From NCBI RefSeq assembly GCF_003122365.1, contig NZ_CP029254.1:1751001-1815000 (forward strand): a DNA stretch of 64,000 nt. Reading direction: 5' to 3'. This stretch comes from Streptomyces spongiicola. GTDB lineage: Bacteria > Actinomycetota > Actinomycetes > Streptomycetales > Streptomycetaceae. The first letter of the stretch is position 1. Every line of letters starts with the position of its first letter. Shown here piece by piece: positions 26,312 through 35,593 of the stretch. Under the pieces are notes generated by a model. That model was not told the origin of the DNA. It saw nothing but the letters and a program-made list of their open reading frames with translations, and made no database searches. The translations under genes and the position numbers were made by a program.

Positions 26312-27079
26312 TTATTCCGGGGCGGCGCCGGACCGGGGTGTCCGCCCGCCCTCCGGGGCCCGTCCGGGGCGGGCGAACAGGGCCCCCAGGCCGTCCGCCC
26401 ACGCCCGCCGCCCGGCCAGCCGCAGCCCCTCCCACACGGTCACCTGGTTGGCCGTGAGGACGGGCTTGCCGAGGGTCTCCTCCAGCTCCCGGAGATGGGC
26501 GGCCGTGTGCAGCGCGGTGTCCGGCAGGAGCACCGCCTCCGCTCGCGGGTCGTCCCCCGCCGCGGCGAGTTCCAGCACCCGCTCGCGCTCCCAGGTGCCG
26601 ACCTCGGCGGCCGTGATGATCCCGCTCGCCCTGGCCGCGACGACCTCGACGCCCGCGGACTCCAGGAACTTCTCGAAGAACACGGTCACGTCGCCGGGGT
26701 AGGTGGCCGCGACCGCCACCCGGCTCACGCCCAGCGCCTCGGCGGCGTGGACGAAGGCGAAGGAGGTGCTGGACGCCGGCAGCCCGGCGGCCCGCGCCAG
26801 CTCGCGGACCTGCCGCCGGGCACCGTCCCGGCCCCGGACGAAGCTGCCGCTCGTACAGGCCCACACGACGGACTCCGCCCCGGCCAGCCGCAGTTCCTCC
26901 ACGCCCGCCGCCAGCCGCTCCGCGGCCCCCATCTCGACCAGCGCGTCCTCCCGGTGCGCGTCCTCGCCGATGTCGGTGTGGAAGACCGGGAGCCTGATGT
27001 CGCTGTCGAGCAGGAACCCGATCCTCGGGTAGTCGTCCTCGGCCGAGTGCCCCGGGTAGAGGAGTCCGACGGTCGTCAT
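26312..27079 (-). CDS. Asp/Glu racemase / maleate cis-trans isomerase family protein B
   Basis: 255 residues: [22 protein letters not shown] at the start, first catalytic-type Cys in [10 protein letters not shown], and the second half with a strand-helix pattern and [14 protein letters not shown]. Family members (maleate isomerase, arylmalonate decarboxylase, EutA) use one or two Cys. In this copy the second Cys position reads LLPDTALH, so the typical second Cys (SCTNL) seen in the neighbouring paralogue is missing. That suggests a one-cysteine, decarboxylase-like or altered chemistry. The ATG overlaps the upstream stop as ATGA, so ATG 27079 is preferred over 27085. Confidence 0.85.
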   Translation of the reverse strand: MTTVGLLYPGHSAEDDYPRIGFLLDSDIRLPVFHTDIGEDAHREDALVEMGAAERLAAGVEELRLAGAESVVWACTSGSFVRGRDGARRQVRELARAAGLPASSTSFAFVHAAEALGVSRVAVAATYPGDVTVFFEKFLESAGVEVVAARASGIITAAEVGTWERERVLELAAAGDDPRAEAVLLPDTALHTAAHLRELEETLGKPVLTANQVTVWEGLRLAGRRAWADGLGALFARPGRAPEGGRTPRSGAAPE

Positions 27080-27918
27080 GTCCATCCTTCCTGTTCCTCC
27101 GGCTGGGCGATGGGCGGCACGGCCGGCGGCACGGGCGGGGCCGGCGGGGGCGGCGGCTCCTCGTGCGGACCGGCGGTCCGGATCAGCAGGGCCTGGTACG
27201 GACCGACGGCGTACACGCCGATCCTGCGCAGCGCCGCCCACATCGTGACCTGGTTCGCGGAGAGCACCGGCATGCGCAGCTCCGCCTCCAGCTGGGGTAT
27301 CGCGTCGTACGTCGGCAGGTTGGTGCAGCTGATGAAGAGGGCGTCCGCCGCGCCCACCACGGCCCGGCGGGCCATGTCCACCACCGACCGGTACGGCACC
27401 TTCCAGATGTGCCGGGTCAGTCCGAGGAAGGCGCGGCCCGTGACCGCTACCCCGGCCTCGGCGAGGTACTCCTCCAGCGACCTGGTGACCGACTCCGTGT
27501 ACGGCGTGACGATCGCGACCCTGCGGACGCCCAGCTCCTCCAGGGCCTCCAGCAGGGCGCCCGAGGTGGTCACCGAGGCGACCTCCCCCGCCGTCGTCAT
27601 CGCCTCGCACATCGCCCGCTCACCCGCCACACCGCCGACGAAGCTGCCGCTGGTGCAGGCGTAGGCGACGACCTCCGGCTCGGAGGCGGCCAGCGCGCGG
27701 ACCGCCTCGCCGAGGGTCTCGTGCTCGCTGACCAGCCGGGCCAGGTCGAGCGAGACCTCGACGGGCACGAACGGGGTCCGGGTCAGGCGCAGCGAGACGC
27801 CGTCGGGCACCCATCGCCACAGCTCGCGGTCGAGTGCGAAGTCGAACGGGGCGACCACCCCGATCCCGCGCTGCGGGTCGGGACCGCCCAGAAGCGAAAC
27901 CTCGAGGGACACGTCCAT
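27076..27918 (-). CDS. Asp/Glu racemase / maleate cis-trans isomerase family protein A
   Basis: 280 residues with both family cysteines: [10 protein letters not shown] and [15 protein letters not shown], followed by [17 protein letters not shown]. This two-Cys layout is that of maleate isomerases and Asp/Glu racemases. The C-terminal ~35 residues are a Pro/Glu-rich extension ([15 protein letters not shown]). ATG 27918 has AGGGGG upstream and is preferred over ATG 27933. It is the first gene of the left arm, divergent from the hydroxyacid dehydrogenase. It overlaps and is partly redundant with its neighbour, suggesting a hetero-oligomer or two successive steps. Confidence 0.86.
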   Translation of the reverse strand: MDVSLEVSLLGGPDPQRGIGVVAPFDFALDRELWRWVPDGVSLRLTRTPFVPVEVSLDLARLVSEHETLGEAVRALAASEPEVVAYACTSGSFVGGVAGERAMCEAMTTAGEVASVTTSGALLEALEELGVRRVAIVTPYTESVTRSLEEYLAEAGVAVTGRAFLGLTRHIWKVPYRSVVDMARRAVVGAADALFISCTNLPTYDAIPQLEAELRMPVLSANQVTMWAALRRIGVYAVGPYQALLIRTAGPHEEPPPPPAPPVPPAVPPIAQPEEQEGWT

Positions 27919-28000
27919 CACAGGCCCCCTCATTTACGTCTTGTTGACGACGGTAGGTTCGGGTGCGAGCGTGGGTCAATCCGTACATGTCAGACGTTCA

Positions 28001-28011
28001 GAAACGGTTTC
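28001..28011. promoter_or_regulatory. GAAACGGTTTC palindrome in the divergent promoter gap
   Basis: An 11-bp perfect dyad lies 6 bp before the ATG of the dehydrogenase gene, in the 99-bp gap between the two arms of the catabolic island. Many IclR-family operators have a GGAAA/TTTCC-like core, so it is a candidate site for the island's IclR regulator. Confidence 0.4.
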
Positions 28012-28017
28012 CGCACG

Positions 28018-28971
28018 ATGCCCCTACCGGTTCTCCTCGTACTGGAAGCAGACCCTCCGCCGCGGCTCGGCAGCCTCACCGGACGCGCCGATGTCCGGTA
28101 CGCCGACGTCGGCTCGCTCGCCGCCGCACTTCCCGGGGCGGACGCCCTGCTGGTGTGGGACTTCACCTCCGACGCGGTGCGTCTGGCCTGGCCGGGGGGT
28201 GGCCCCCGGCCCCGCTGGGTGCACACCCCGAGCGCGGGCGTCGACCGGCTGCTCTGCCCGGAGTTCTCGGCCTCCGACACGGTGCTGACCAACGCCCGGG
28301 GCATCTTCGAGCAGCCCATCGCCGAGTACGTGGCCGCCCTGGTCCTCACGATGGCCAAGGACCTGCCGGGCACCCTGGAACTCCAGCGGCAGCGGCGATG
28401 GCGGCACCGCGAGTCCCTTCCGGTGGCGGGCGGCCGGGCGGTCGTGGCCGGCGCCGGGCCGATCGGGCTGGCGATCGCCCGCACGCTGCGGGCGCTGGGC
28501 CTGGAGGTCGCCGTCACCGGGCGCACGGCCCGCCCCGGGGTGCACGGCTCCGACGAGCTGGACGGGCTGCTCGCCCGCGCCGACTGGGTCGTGTGCGCGG
28601 CCCCGCTGACGGACGCCACGCGGGGCATGTTCGGCGCCCGGAGGTTCTCCCTGATGCGCCCGTCGGCCCACTTCGTCAACGTGGGGCGGGGCGCGCTGGT
28701 GGTCGAGGAGGAGCTGGTCCCGGCGCTCGCCGAACGGCGGATCGCGGGGGCCGCCCTGGACGTCTTCGAGTGGGAGCCGCTGGGGCCGAACAGCCCGCTG
28801 TGGGACGTTCCCGGCCTGATCGTCTCGCCGCACATGAGCGGGGACACCGTCGGCTGGCGCGATCGGCTGGGCGAGCAGTTCGTCGAACTGTTCGACCTGT
28901 GGTCGGCCGGAAAGCCGCTGCCGAACGTGGTCGACAAGAAACGTGGGTACGTCCCCTCCCATGACTCCTGA
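28018..28971 (+). CDS. D-isomer-specific 2-hydroxyacid dehydrogenase
   Basis: 317 residues of the D-2-hydroxyacid dehydrogenase family: N-terminal catalytic part, NAD-binding motif GAGPIGLAIARTL, catalytic Arg region HFVNVGRGALVVEEEL, Glu in ALDVFEWEPL and catalytic His in SPHMSG. It reduces a 2-oxoacid or oxidises a D-2-hydroxyacid with NAD(H). The start ATG 28018 has a weak ribosome-binding site. It overlaps the amidase gene by 11 bp, so both belong to one operon. Confidence 0.9.
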   Translation: MPLPVLLVLEADPPPRLGSLTGRADVRYADVGSLAAALPGADALLVWDFTSDAVRLAWPGGGPRPRWVHTPSAGVDRLLCPEFSASDTVLTNARGIFEQPIAEYVAALVLTMAKDLPGTLELQRQRRWRHRESLPVAGGRAVVAGAGPIGLAIARTLRALGLEVAVTGRTARPGVHGSDELDGLLARADWVVCAAPLTDATRGMFGARRFSLMRPSAHFVNVGRGALVVEEELVPALAERRIAGAALDVFEWEPLGPNSPLWDVPGLIVSPHMSGDTVGWRDRLGEQFVELFDLWSAGKPLPNVVDKKRGYVPSHDS

Positions 28972-30376
28972 GCCGAACGACCTGAGCGCACTCACCGCAC
29001 GCCGCCTCATCGCCGGCTACCGGCGCGGCGACTTCTCCCCGCTGGAGGCGGTCCGCGCGGTCCTCGACCGGGCCGAGGCGGCGCAGCGCCTGGCCAACGC
29101 GTTCGTCCGGATCGACGGCGAGCAGGCGCTCGATCAGGCGGAGGAGGCCACCGAGCGGCACCGCAGAAGGGAGCCGCTGGGGCCGCTCGACGGCGTACCG
29201 GTCACGGTCAAGGACATCTTCCTGCAGGCCGGAGGGCCGACGCTGCGGGGCTCACGGGCGGTCCGTCCGGACGCCTCCGCCTGGGACGAGGACGCCCCGG
29301 CCGTGGCGCGGCTGCGGGAGCAGGGCGCGGTCCTCGTCGGCAAGACGACGACCCCGGAGTTCGGCTGGAAGGGCGTCACGGACTCCCCGCTGACCGGGGT
29401 GACCCGCAATCCGTACGACCCCTCCCGCACGGCCGGCGGGTCCAGCGGCGGGAGCGCCGCGGCGGTGGCCCTGGGTGCGGCCCCGCTGTCGATCGGGACC
29501 GACGGCGGCGGGTCGGTGCGCATCCCCGCGTCGTTCTGCGGGATCTTCGGGCTGAAGCCGACGTACGGCCGGATCCCGCTCTATCCGTCGAGCCCGTTCG
29601 GCACGCTGGCCCACGCCGGGCCGATGGCCCGGGACGCCGCCGACGCGGCCCTGCTGCTGGACGCGGTCAGCGGCCCGGACTGGCGGGACTGGTCGCAGGC
29701 GGCGCCCGCACCGCCCGCGGTCGAGGGCCTGACCGAGGGGGTCAAGGGGCTGCGGATCGCGTTCTCCGCGTCCTTCGGCGGCCAGGTGGCGGTCCGTCCG
29801 GCGGTGGCGTCGGCGGTGCGCGGCGCGGTGGGCCGGCTGGCCGAGCTGGGCGCGTACATCGAGGAGGCAGATCCGGACATCGCCGACCCGGTGGACACGT
29901 TCCACACCCTGTGGTTCACCGGGGCGGCGCGCCTGGTGCAGCACTTCGGCAGGGAGCAGCGGGAGCTGCTCGACCCGGGGCTGCGGGAGGTCTGCGCCGA
30001 GGGGGAGCGCGCCTCGGCGCTCGGCTACCTCGCCGCCGTCGACGCCCGGATGGACCTCGGACGCCGGCTCGGCCGGTTCCACACCGGGTACGACCTGCTG
30101 GTCACACCGACCCTGCCGGTCACCGCCTTCGAGGCGGGCACCGAGGTGCCGAAGGGCTCGGCACACCGCCGCTGGACGGGCTGGACCCCGTTCACCTACC
30201 CGTTCAACCTCACCCAGCAGCCGGCGGCGACGGTGCCGTGCGGGGTGGACGAGGACGGGCTGCCGGTGGGGGTCCAGCTGGTCGGCCCCCGGCACGCGGA
30301 CGCCCTGGTCCTGCGCGCGGCGCACGCGCTCTACGCGTCGGGCGCGGCGGCGGTTCCGCCGCCGGCCACCGGGTGA
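28961..30376 (+). CDS. amidase (amidase-signature family)
   Basis: 471 residues with the Ser-cisSer-Lys triad: Lys84 (TVKDIF), GGSSGGS at 159-165 and Ser185 in [10 protein letters not shown]. It hydrolyses a C-N amide bond, cytoplasmic. The 11-bp overlap with the dehydrogenase gene and a shared island with racemase/isomerase genes suggest that it frees a carboxylic acid from an amide for the pathway. It is not GatA of a GatCAB set, as no gatB or gatC is near. Confidence 0.9.
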   Translation: MTPEPNDLSALTARRLIAGYRRGDFSPLEAVRAVLDRAEAAQRLANAFVRIDGEQALDQAEEATERHRRREPLGPLDGVPVTVKDIFLQAGGPTLRGSRAVRPDASAWDEDAPAVARLREQGAVLVGKTTTPEFGWKGVTDSPLTGVTRNPYDPSRTAGGSSGGSAAAVALGAAPLSIGTDGGGSVRIPASFCGIFGLKPTYGRIPLYPSSPFGTLAHAGPMARDAADAALLLDAVSGPDWRDWSQAAPAPPAVEGLTEGVKGLRIAFSASFGGQVAVRPAVASAVRGAVGRLAELGAYIEEADPDIADPVDTFHTLWFTGAARLVQHFGREQRELLDPGLREVCAEGERASALGYLAAVDARMDLGRRLGRFHTGYDLLVTPTLPVTAFEAGTEVPKGSAHRRWTGWTPFTYPFNLTQQPAATVPCGVDEDGLPVGVQLVGPRHADALVLRAAHALYASGAAAVPPPATG

Positions 30377-30629
30377 CGAGCCGCGGGGACGGCAGGCGGC
30401 CCCGGCGCCGGAGCCGGCATCAGGACCGACACCGGGGCGGGGGCGGGACCAGGGGCGGGGGCGGGGGCGGGGCGGGACCGGCCGCCGGGTGACGACCGGC
30501 CCCGGCGCCGGCAGCGGGGACGAGGCCGGGGGCGATGTCCGGGGCCGTCGAACGGCCGACAGCCCCGCCAACCCGAACAGACACTCGAACAGCCGGCCGG
30601 AGCCAGCGACCGGCCCGGGCCCCGCCAGG
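30377..30629. other. GC-rich gap between convergent genes
   Basis: G-rich repeats (GGGGCGGGGGCG) and no gene or clear terminator. The amidase and DUF3830 genes converge here. Confidence 0.5.
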
Positions 30630-31121
30630 TCACACCCGGCGGAACGACAGCGCCTCACCGAGCGCCCCGGCGCGCCACAGGTCCTGGCAGGCGTCGGCCA
30701 TCCGGTCGAGGCCGTCGACCACCTGGCCCCACACGATGCCCGGCACCCAGCCCGTGTCGCCGTTGAGCAGCAGGTTGTTGCGTTCGTAGAAGAGCGCGAG
30801 ATCCACGGTCACCGGCCGGGACAGGTCCCGGTCGTAGCCGTACGCCGCCGTCCCCAGTTCGGTGCCGCTGAAGGTGAAGTAGCAGAGGTCGCCCGGGATC
30901 GGGGTCACCGTCGGGTTCTCCAGCGGTGGCTCACGGTCGGCGAACGCGGGGAACAGGGCGTAGATCTCGTTGCGCGCGTACTTCGCGTGGTACACGTCGC
31001 CGGCGAGCGGCAGCGCGTCCCACACGGCCTGGCAGGTCAGGGGCGCCCGGTCGTCCAGGAGCCGGGCGGTGCAGCGCACTTCGCGCCTGGTGAGCGAGAC
31101 TTCGATGAATCGATCGGCCAT
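30630..31121 (-). CDS. DUF3830 (cyclophilin-like fold) protein
   Basis: 163 residues: MADRFIEVSLTRREVRCTARLLDDRAPLTCQAVWDALPL with GDVYHAKYARNEIYALFPAF and PGDLCYFTF are the hallmarks of DUF3830, a small beta-barrel family with a cyclophilin-like fold. The biochemical role is unknown. It is divergent from the ABC-transporter operon (42-bp gap) and convergent with the amidase, inside the catabolic island, so it may bind or transform the imported substrate (inference). Confidence 0.85.
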   Translation of the reverse strand: MADRFIEVSLTRREVRCTARLLDDRAPLTCQAVWDALPLAGDVYHAKYARNEIYALFPAFADREPPLENPTVTPIPGDLCYFTFSGTELGTAAYGYDRDLSRPVTVDLALFYERNNLLLNGDTGWVPGIVWGQVVDGLDRMADACQDLWRAGALGEALSFRRV

Positions 31122-31163
31122 TGCCCAGGCATACCCCGCCCGAGCCCGGGTAGCCGCGCCGCC

Positions 31164-32057
31164 ATGGCTCCAGACACGGCACCAGATACCAGACACACGG
31201 TACGCAGACGAAGTCTGCTGCTGGGGACGGCCGGCGCACTCGGTGCGGCCGGCGTCGCCGGAGCGGCGGGCTGCGCACGGGTCCCCTCCGGCGACAGCCT
31301 GGCCCGGCTGAGATCCCAGGGCACGGTTCGGCTCGGCATCGCGGGCGAGGTGCCGTACGGCTACATCGACGAGCAGGGCGAGTTCACCGGCGAGGCCCCG
31401 GAGCTGGCCAAGGTGGTCTTCAGGCGGCTCGGGATGGCGAACGTGCAGCCCGTGGCGACCGACTTCGCGTCCCTGATACCCGGTCTCAACTCGCAGCAGT
31501 TCGACGTCGTCTCCGCCGGAATGTACATCAACAGGGAACGCTGCGCGCAGGTCCTCTTCTCCGACCCCGAGTACCAGATGCTCGACGCCTTCATCGTGGC
31601 CAAGGGCAACCCGAAGGAGCTGCACGACTACCGGGACGTGGTGCGGACCGGGGCGAGGTTCGCCACGGGAACGGGTTACGCCGAGATCGGCTACGCCGTG
31701 GCGGCCGGATACCCCGAGAAGGACATCGTCATCCTCCAGGACCAGGTGGCCGGACTCAACGCCGTCGAGTCCGGGCGCGTGGACGTCTTCGCCGGGACCG
31801 CGCTCACCACCCGGGAGGTGGTGCGCAAGAGCAGGAAGGCCGAGGCCACGGAGCCGTTCGCGGCGATCGTCGACGGCAGGGAGAAGATCGACGGCGGCGG
31901 GTTCGCCTTCCGGAAGACGGACGCCGAACTGCGGGACGCCTTCAACGCCGAGATCCACAAGATGAAGAGGAGCGGCGAACTCTTCCGCATCCTGAGCCGG
32001 TTCGGCTTCACCGAGTCCGAGATGACCGAGCTCACGGCGAAGGAGCTGTGCCGATGA
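31164..32057 (+). CDS. EhuB-like amino-acid/ectoine-type substrate-binding lipoprotein
   Basis: 297 residues. The N-terminus carries a twin-arginine-like RRRSLLLG and a lipobox GAAGC, so export may be by Tat followed by lipid anchoring. The mature part is a family 3 solute-binding protein (GTVRLGIAGEVPYGYIDEQG; GLNSQQFDVVSAGMYI; ATGTGYAEIGYAV), closest in pattern to EhuB of ectoine importers. The ligand is not proven. First gene of a four-gene ABC operon, overlapping the next as ATGA. Confidence 0.88.
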   Translation: MAPDTAPDTRHTVRRRSLLLGTAGALGAAGVAGAAGCARVPSGDSLARLRSQGTVRLGIAGEVPYGYIDEQGEFTGEAPELAKVVFRRLGMANVQPVATDFASLIPGLNSQQFDVVSAGMYINRERCAQVLFSDPEYQMLDAFIVAKGNPKELHDYRDVVRTGARFATGTGYAEIGYAVAAGYPEKDIVILQDQVAGLNAVESGRVDVFAGTALTTREVVRKSRKAEATEPFAAIVDGREKIDGGGFAFRKTDAELRDAFNAEIHKMKRSGELFRILSRFGFTESEMTELTAKELCR

Positions 32058-32713
32058 CGTCCGGACTCTGGCAGAACTGGGTACTCCCGGGCATCTGGAT
32101 CACCGTCCAGCTCACCCTCTACAGCGCCGCGCTGGCCACCGCCGTGGCGTTCGGCGTCGGCATGGCCAGAACACACCGCTCCAAGGCCGTCCGCTTCCTC
32201 GCGGCCTTCTACACCGAGGTGTTCCGGGGGACGTCGGCGCTGGTGCTGATGTTCTGGCTGTTCTTCGTCCTGCCGCCGCTGCTGGGCTGGCAGCTGGTGC
32301 CCATGTGGGCGGCGGTGCTCGCGCTCGGCCTGTCCTACGGCGCGTACGGCGCGGAGATCGTGCGCGGCGCGCTGAACGCCGTCGCGCCGGCCCAGCGGGA
32401 GGCCGGCGTCGCACTCAGCTTCACCCCCTGGCAGCGGATGCGGCTGATCCTGCTGCCGCAGGCCGTGCCCGAGATGATCCCGTCCTTCGGCAACCTGGCG
32501 GTCGAACTGCTCAAGGGCACGGCGCTGGTGTCGCTGCTCGGTGTGGGCGACGTGTCGTTCGCGGCCTACCTGGTGCGGCTGGCGACCCAGGAGAGCGCCC
32601 AGATCTACACCGTCACGCTGGTGATCTACTTCGTGCTCGCGTTCGCCATCACCCGCTCGATGAAGGCCCTGGAACGGAAGACCAAGGCGAACCTGGGGGT
32701 GGTGGTCAAGTGA
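32054..32713 (+). CDS. EhuC-like ABC permease
   Basis: 219 residues, polar amino-acid type permease with five hydrophobic spans and the loop YGAYGAEIVRGALNAVAPAQREAG that contacts the ATPase. The ATG overlaps the binding-protein stop (ATGA); its own stop overlaps the next GTG (GTGA). Partner permease of the following gene. Confidence 0.9.
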   Translation: MTSGLWQNWVLPGIWITVQLTLYSAALATAVAFGVGMARTHRSKAVRFLAAFYTEVFRGTSALVLMFWLFFVLPPLLGWQLVPMWAAVLALGLSYGAYGAEIVRGALNAVAPAQREAGVALSFTPWQRMRLILLPQAVPEMIPSFGNLAVELLKGTALVSLLGVGDVSFAAYLVRLATQESAQIYTVTLVIYFVLAFAITRSMKALERKTKANLGVVVK

Positions 32714-33360
32714 CCTGGGACTGGTCCGCGGTCGCGGACTTCATGCCGCGCTTCTGGGACGGCGTGCTCGTCACGCTGCAGATCCTGGTACTCGGCTCGC
32801 TGCTGTCCTTCACACTCGGCCTGGTCTGGGCGCTGGGGCTGCGCTCCGAGTCGCGCTTCGTGCGCTGGCCCGTGGGGGTCGTCACCGAGTTCGTCCGGAA
32901 CACCCCGCTGCTGGTGCAGCTGTTCTTCCTGTTCTTCGTCCTGCCGGAGTGGGGGGTGCAGTTCTCCGCCCTCACCACCGGCACCATCGCGATCGGACTG
33001 CACTACTCGACCTACACCGCGCAGGTCTACCGGGCCGGTATCGACGCCGTGCCGGCCGGGCAGTGGGAGGCGGCGACGGCGCTGAGCCTGCCCGCCCACC
33101 GGACCTGGACCGCCGTGATCCTGCCGCAGGCGGTCCGACGGATCGCGCCCGCACTCGGCAACTACGTCATAGCGATGCTCAAGGACACCCCGCTGCTGGC
33201 CGGTATCGGCGTGCTGGAGATGCTCCAGCAGTCCCGGCTGGAGAGCGCGGCGACCTTCCAGTACACGGAGCCGCTGACGGTCGTCGGCATCGCCTTCATC
33301 CTCATCGCCTACCCGGCATCCCTGCTCGTACGGACCCTGGAGCGCCGCCTTGCCCGCTGA
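32710..33360 (+). CDS. EhuD-like ABC permease
   Basis: 216 residues, second polar amino-acid type permease (YSTYTAQVYRAGIDAVPAGQ loop; five spans). The GTG start overlaps the upstream stop by GTGA; the 3' end overlaps the ATPase gene by 11 bp. Forms the heteromeric channel with the EhuC-like protein. Confidence 0.9.
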   Translation: MTWDWSAVADFMPRFWDGVLVTLQILVLGSLLSFTLGLVWALGLRSESRFVRWPVGVVTEFVRNTPLLVQLFFLFFVLPEWGVQFSALTTGTIAIGLHYSTYTAQVYRAGIDAVPAGQWEAATALSLPAHRTWTAVILPQAVRRIAPALGNYVIAMLKDTPLLAGIGVLEMLQQSRLESAATFQYTEPLTVVGIAFILIAYPASLLVRTLERRLAR

Positions 33361-34117
33361 CACCGACACCGCCGCGCGGAACGACGAAATCATCCGGTTC
33401 ACGAACGTCACCAAGCGCTTCGGGGACAACACCGTCCTGGACGACCTGTGCTTCTCGGTCCGCCCGGGCAGGCACGTCACGCTGATCGGGCCCTCCGGGT
33501 CCGGGAAGACGACCATCCTGCGCCTGCTGATGACGCTGACGAGGCCGGACTCGGGCACGATCGACGTCAACGGAAGCCGGCTGTTCCCGGCCGACGAGAG
33601 GCAGCGCAGAGAGGTCCGCAAGAAGATCGGAATGGTCTTCCAGCAGTTCAACCTCTTCCCCAACATGACCGTGCTGCGCAACATCACCGAGGCCCCGGTG
33701 CGGGTCCTCGGCCTCTCCGGGGACGAGGCGGAGGAGCGCGCCCGCGGGCTGCTCGACCTGGTGGGTCTCGCCGACCGCGCCGGCGCGCGGCCCTCCCAGC
33801 TGTCGGGCGGCCAGCAGCAGCGGGTGGCCATCGCCCGGGCGCTGGCGATGCGGCCGCAGGTGCTGCTGCTGGACGAGGTGACCTCGGCGCTCGACCCGGA
33901 GCTGGTCGCCGGAGTGCTCGACGTCCTCCGGGACATCGCCCGCACCACCGACATCACGATGCTCTGTGTGACGCACGAGATGAACTTCGCCCGGGACATC
34001 TCCGACGAGGTCCTGATGTTCGACGCCGGGAAGGTCATCGAGTCCGGGTCCCCGGAGAAGATGTTCTCCGAGCCCGAGCAGGCCCGTACCCGCGAGTTCC
34101 TCGGTGCGGTGCTCTGA
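33350..34117 (+). CDS. EhuA-like ABC ATPase
   Basis: 255 residues: Walker A GPSGSGKTT, Q loop FQQFNLFPNMTV, signature LSGGQQQR, Walker B LLLDEV and the switch His in CVTHEM. The TTG at 33350 is the probable start, inside the end of the permease gene; no ATG gives a full N-terminus. Polar amino-acid importer class. Followed by a strong terminator, so the operon is four genes. Confidence 0.9.
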   Translation: MPADTDTAARNDEIIRFTNVTKRFGDNTVLDDLCFSVRPGRHVTLIGPSGSGKTTILRLLMTLTRPDSGTIDVNGSRLFPADERQRREVRKKIGMVFQQFNLFPNMTVLRNITEAPVRVLGLSGDEAEERARGLLDLVGLADRAGARPSQLSGGQQQRVAIARALAMRPQVLLLDEVTSALDPELVAGVLDVLRDIARTTDITMLCVTHEMNFARDISDEVLMFDAGKVIESGSPEKMFSEPEQARTREFLGAVL

Positions 34118-34159
34118 CCTCTCACCGCGAACGCCAGGCCATGCCCCTGGCATATACCG

Positions 34160-34201
34160 ATGCGGTGCGCCCCGGGACGCGGGTCCGGGGCGCACGCATT
34201 T
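34160..34201 (+). terminator. terminator of the Ehu-like operon
   Basis: An 11-bp perfect stem (GTGCGCCCCGG/CCGGGGCGCAC, 34165-34195) extended by ATGC/GCAT with one bulged G, followed by TTTCT. It lies 43 bp after the ATPase stop. Confidence 0.85.
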
Positions 34202-34284
34202 CTCGCCAACGGCCGCCCACCGGACGGTTCTTGGCGGCTATCGTGGTACGGAAGCTTGCGGTAACAACCTGGTAGGGGGAAACC

Positions 34285-35043
34285 GTGGCGCTGAAGCCCG
34301 AGCCGACCGCGCCGTTCCACTCGGTGCAGTACGCCCTGCGTGTTCTGGAGACGGTCTCCCGGCACGGCAGAGGGGTGACCGACGTCCAGATCGCCCGCGA
34401 GACCGGACTGCCCACCGGCCACCTCACCGCCCTGCTGCTGATGCTCCGCCGCGAGGGCTATGTGGAGCAGACGGCGGACGGGGCGTATGTGACCGGCGAC
34501 TCCCTGGTCCTGCTGGGTTCCGGCGCCACCCGGCGCGAGGCCCTGGAGCGCAAGCTCCAGGACACGCTCGGCGAGCTGCGCGACTCGGTCGGCGCGGCCG
34601 TCTACATCAGCCGCTACATCGACGGCGAGGTCAAGATCACCCAGTTCGCGGACGGCCCCCGCACCCCCAAGGTCAACGAGTGGGTCGACTTCCGCTCGGC
34701 GGCGCACGCCAGCGCGGTCGGCAAGTGCCTGTTGACCCAGCTCGACCAGAACGGCCGCCGCGACCACCTCGCCCGCCACAGGATCGCCCGGCTCACCTCC
34801 CGGACGATCACCAACGAGAAGATCCTCTTCTCGAAGCTGGACGCCCAGCCACCCACGGTCCCGGTGCTGGACCTCCAGGAGTACGCGGTGGGCACGGTCT
34901 GCGCGGCGGTGCCGCTGACGGCCGGCTCCGCCGTGGGCTGCCTGGCACTCTCGCTCCCCATCGAGCACGCCCACCGGCTGCGGGCCGCGGCCGACACCCT
35001 CAACCGGCGGGCGGCTCCGGTGGTGCTGTCACTGGCCCTCTGA
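34285..35043 (+). CDS. IclR-family transcriptional regulator
   Basis: 252 residues: N-terminal winged helix (ALRVLETVSRHGRGVTDVQIARETGLPTGHLTALLLML) and C-terminal IclR effector domain (AAHASAVGKCLL; EYAVGTVCAAVPL). GTG 34285 follows GGGGGAA. It closes the island that starts with the racemase genes, so it probably senses the imported compound or a breakdown product and controls both arms. The family can repress or activate. Confidence 0.9.
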   Translation: MALKPEPTAPFHSVQYALRVLETVSRHGRGVTDVQIARETGLPTGHLTALLLMLRREGYVEQTADGAYVTGDSLVLLGSGATRREALERKLQDTLGELRDSVGAAVYISRYIDGEVKITQFADGPRTPKVNEWVDFRSAAHASAVGKCLLTQLDQNGRRDHLARHRIARLTSRTITNEKILFSKLDAQPPTVPVLDLQEYAVGTVCAAVPLTAGSAVGCLALSLPIEHAHRLRAAADTLNRRAAPVVLSLAL

Positions 35044-35083
35044 CCGGCCGGGCCGGGAGGGAGCCCCAGGGGCGCCGAGGCGG

Positions 35084-35245
35084 CAGGCCGGTCAGACGGC
35101 AGGCCGGTCAGATGGCGGACCTGCAAGGTGGCAGACCGGCGAGATGACTGACCGGCGAGATGACTGACCGGCGAGATGACTGACCGGCGAGGCGGCAGGA
35201 CAGCGAGACGGCTGACCGGCGAGCTGACCGGCCGGCGAGCTGACG
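35084..35245. repeat. 16-bp tandem repeats downstream of the IclR gene
   Basis: Three perfect copies of GACCGGCGAGATGACT at 35134-35181, flanked by degenerate copies (GGTCAGACGGCAG and GCTGACCGGCGAG forms). Together with the upstream part of the gap there is no gene here until the tRNA. Confidence 0.85.
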
Positions 35246-35345
35246 CGAGCGCCCGCTGCGGGCGCCGGGCGGTCCGGAGCACCCCCCGGGACCAGGTAGT
35301 ATTAACTCCGTCGTCAGCCGCCGAGAGCGGTGTGAACGGCAGCCC

Positions 35346-35419
35346 GCGCCGCTAGCTCAGTTGGTTAGAGCAGCTGACTCTTAATCAGCGGGTCCGGGGT
35401 TCGAGTCCCTGGCGGCGCA
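35346..35419 (+). tRNA. tRNA-Lys (anticodon CTT), copy 2
   Basis: The same 74-nt sequence as copy 1, anticodon CTT, no encoded CCA. A -10-like TAGTAT lies about 45 bp upstream; the flanks differ from the other copies. Confidence 0.97.
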
Positions 35420-35424
35420 CAACC

Positions 35425-35458
35425 CCGAGGGGCCCTCGCAACTGCGAGGGCCCCTCGG
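35425..35458 (+). terminator. terminator after tRNA-Lys copy 2
   Basis: A perfect 16-bp stem (CCGAGGGGCCCTCGCA and its complement) with a 2-nt loop, 5 nt after the tRNA. It also faces the 3' end of the convergent SPFH gene. Confidence 0.92.
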
Positions 35459-35593
35459 ACCGTTCCCGGACCGTGCCCGCCCTCCCCCTCAGCCTTCCGC
35501 CCAGCCCCAGCCCCCGGCGCCCTCCCCGGCCTCAGCCTCAGCGGCCCGTCGCGGCGTCCGCTCATGCACGCAGGATGAACACGCCCAGACCGC

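Noticed and set aside
31164..34117. Assigning the importer firmly to ectoine/hydroxyectoine
   Set aside because: The protein pattern is Ehu-like, but no ectoine hydrolase or deacetylase genes are present and the neighbours suggest another substrate.
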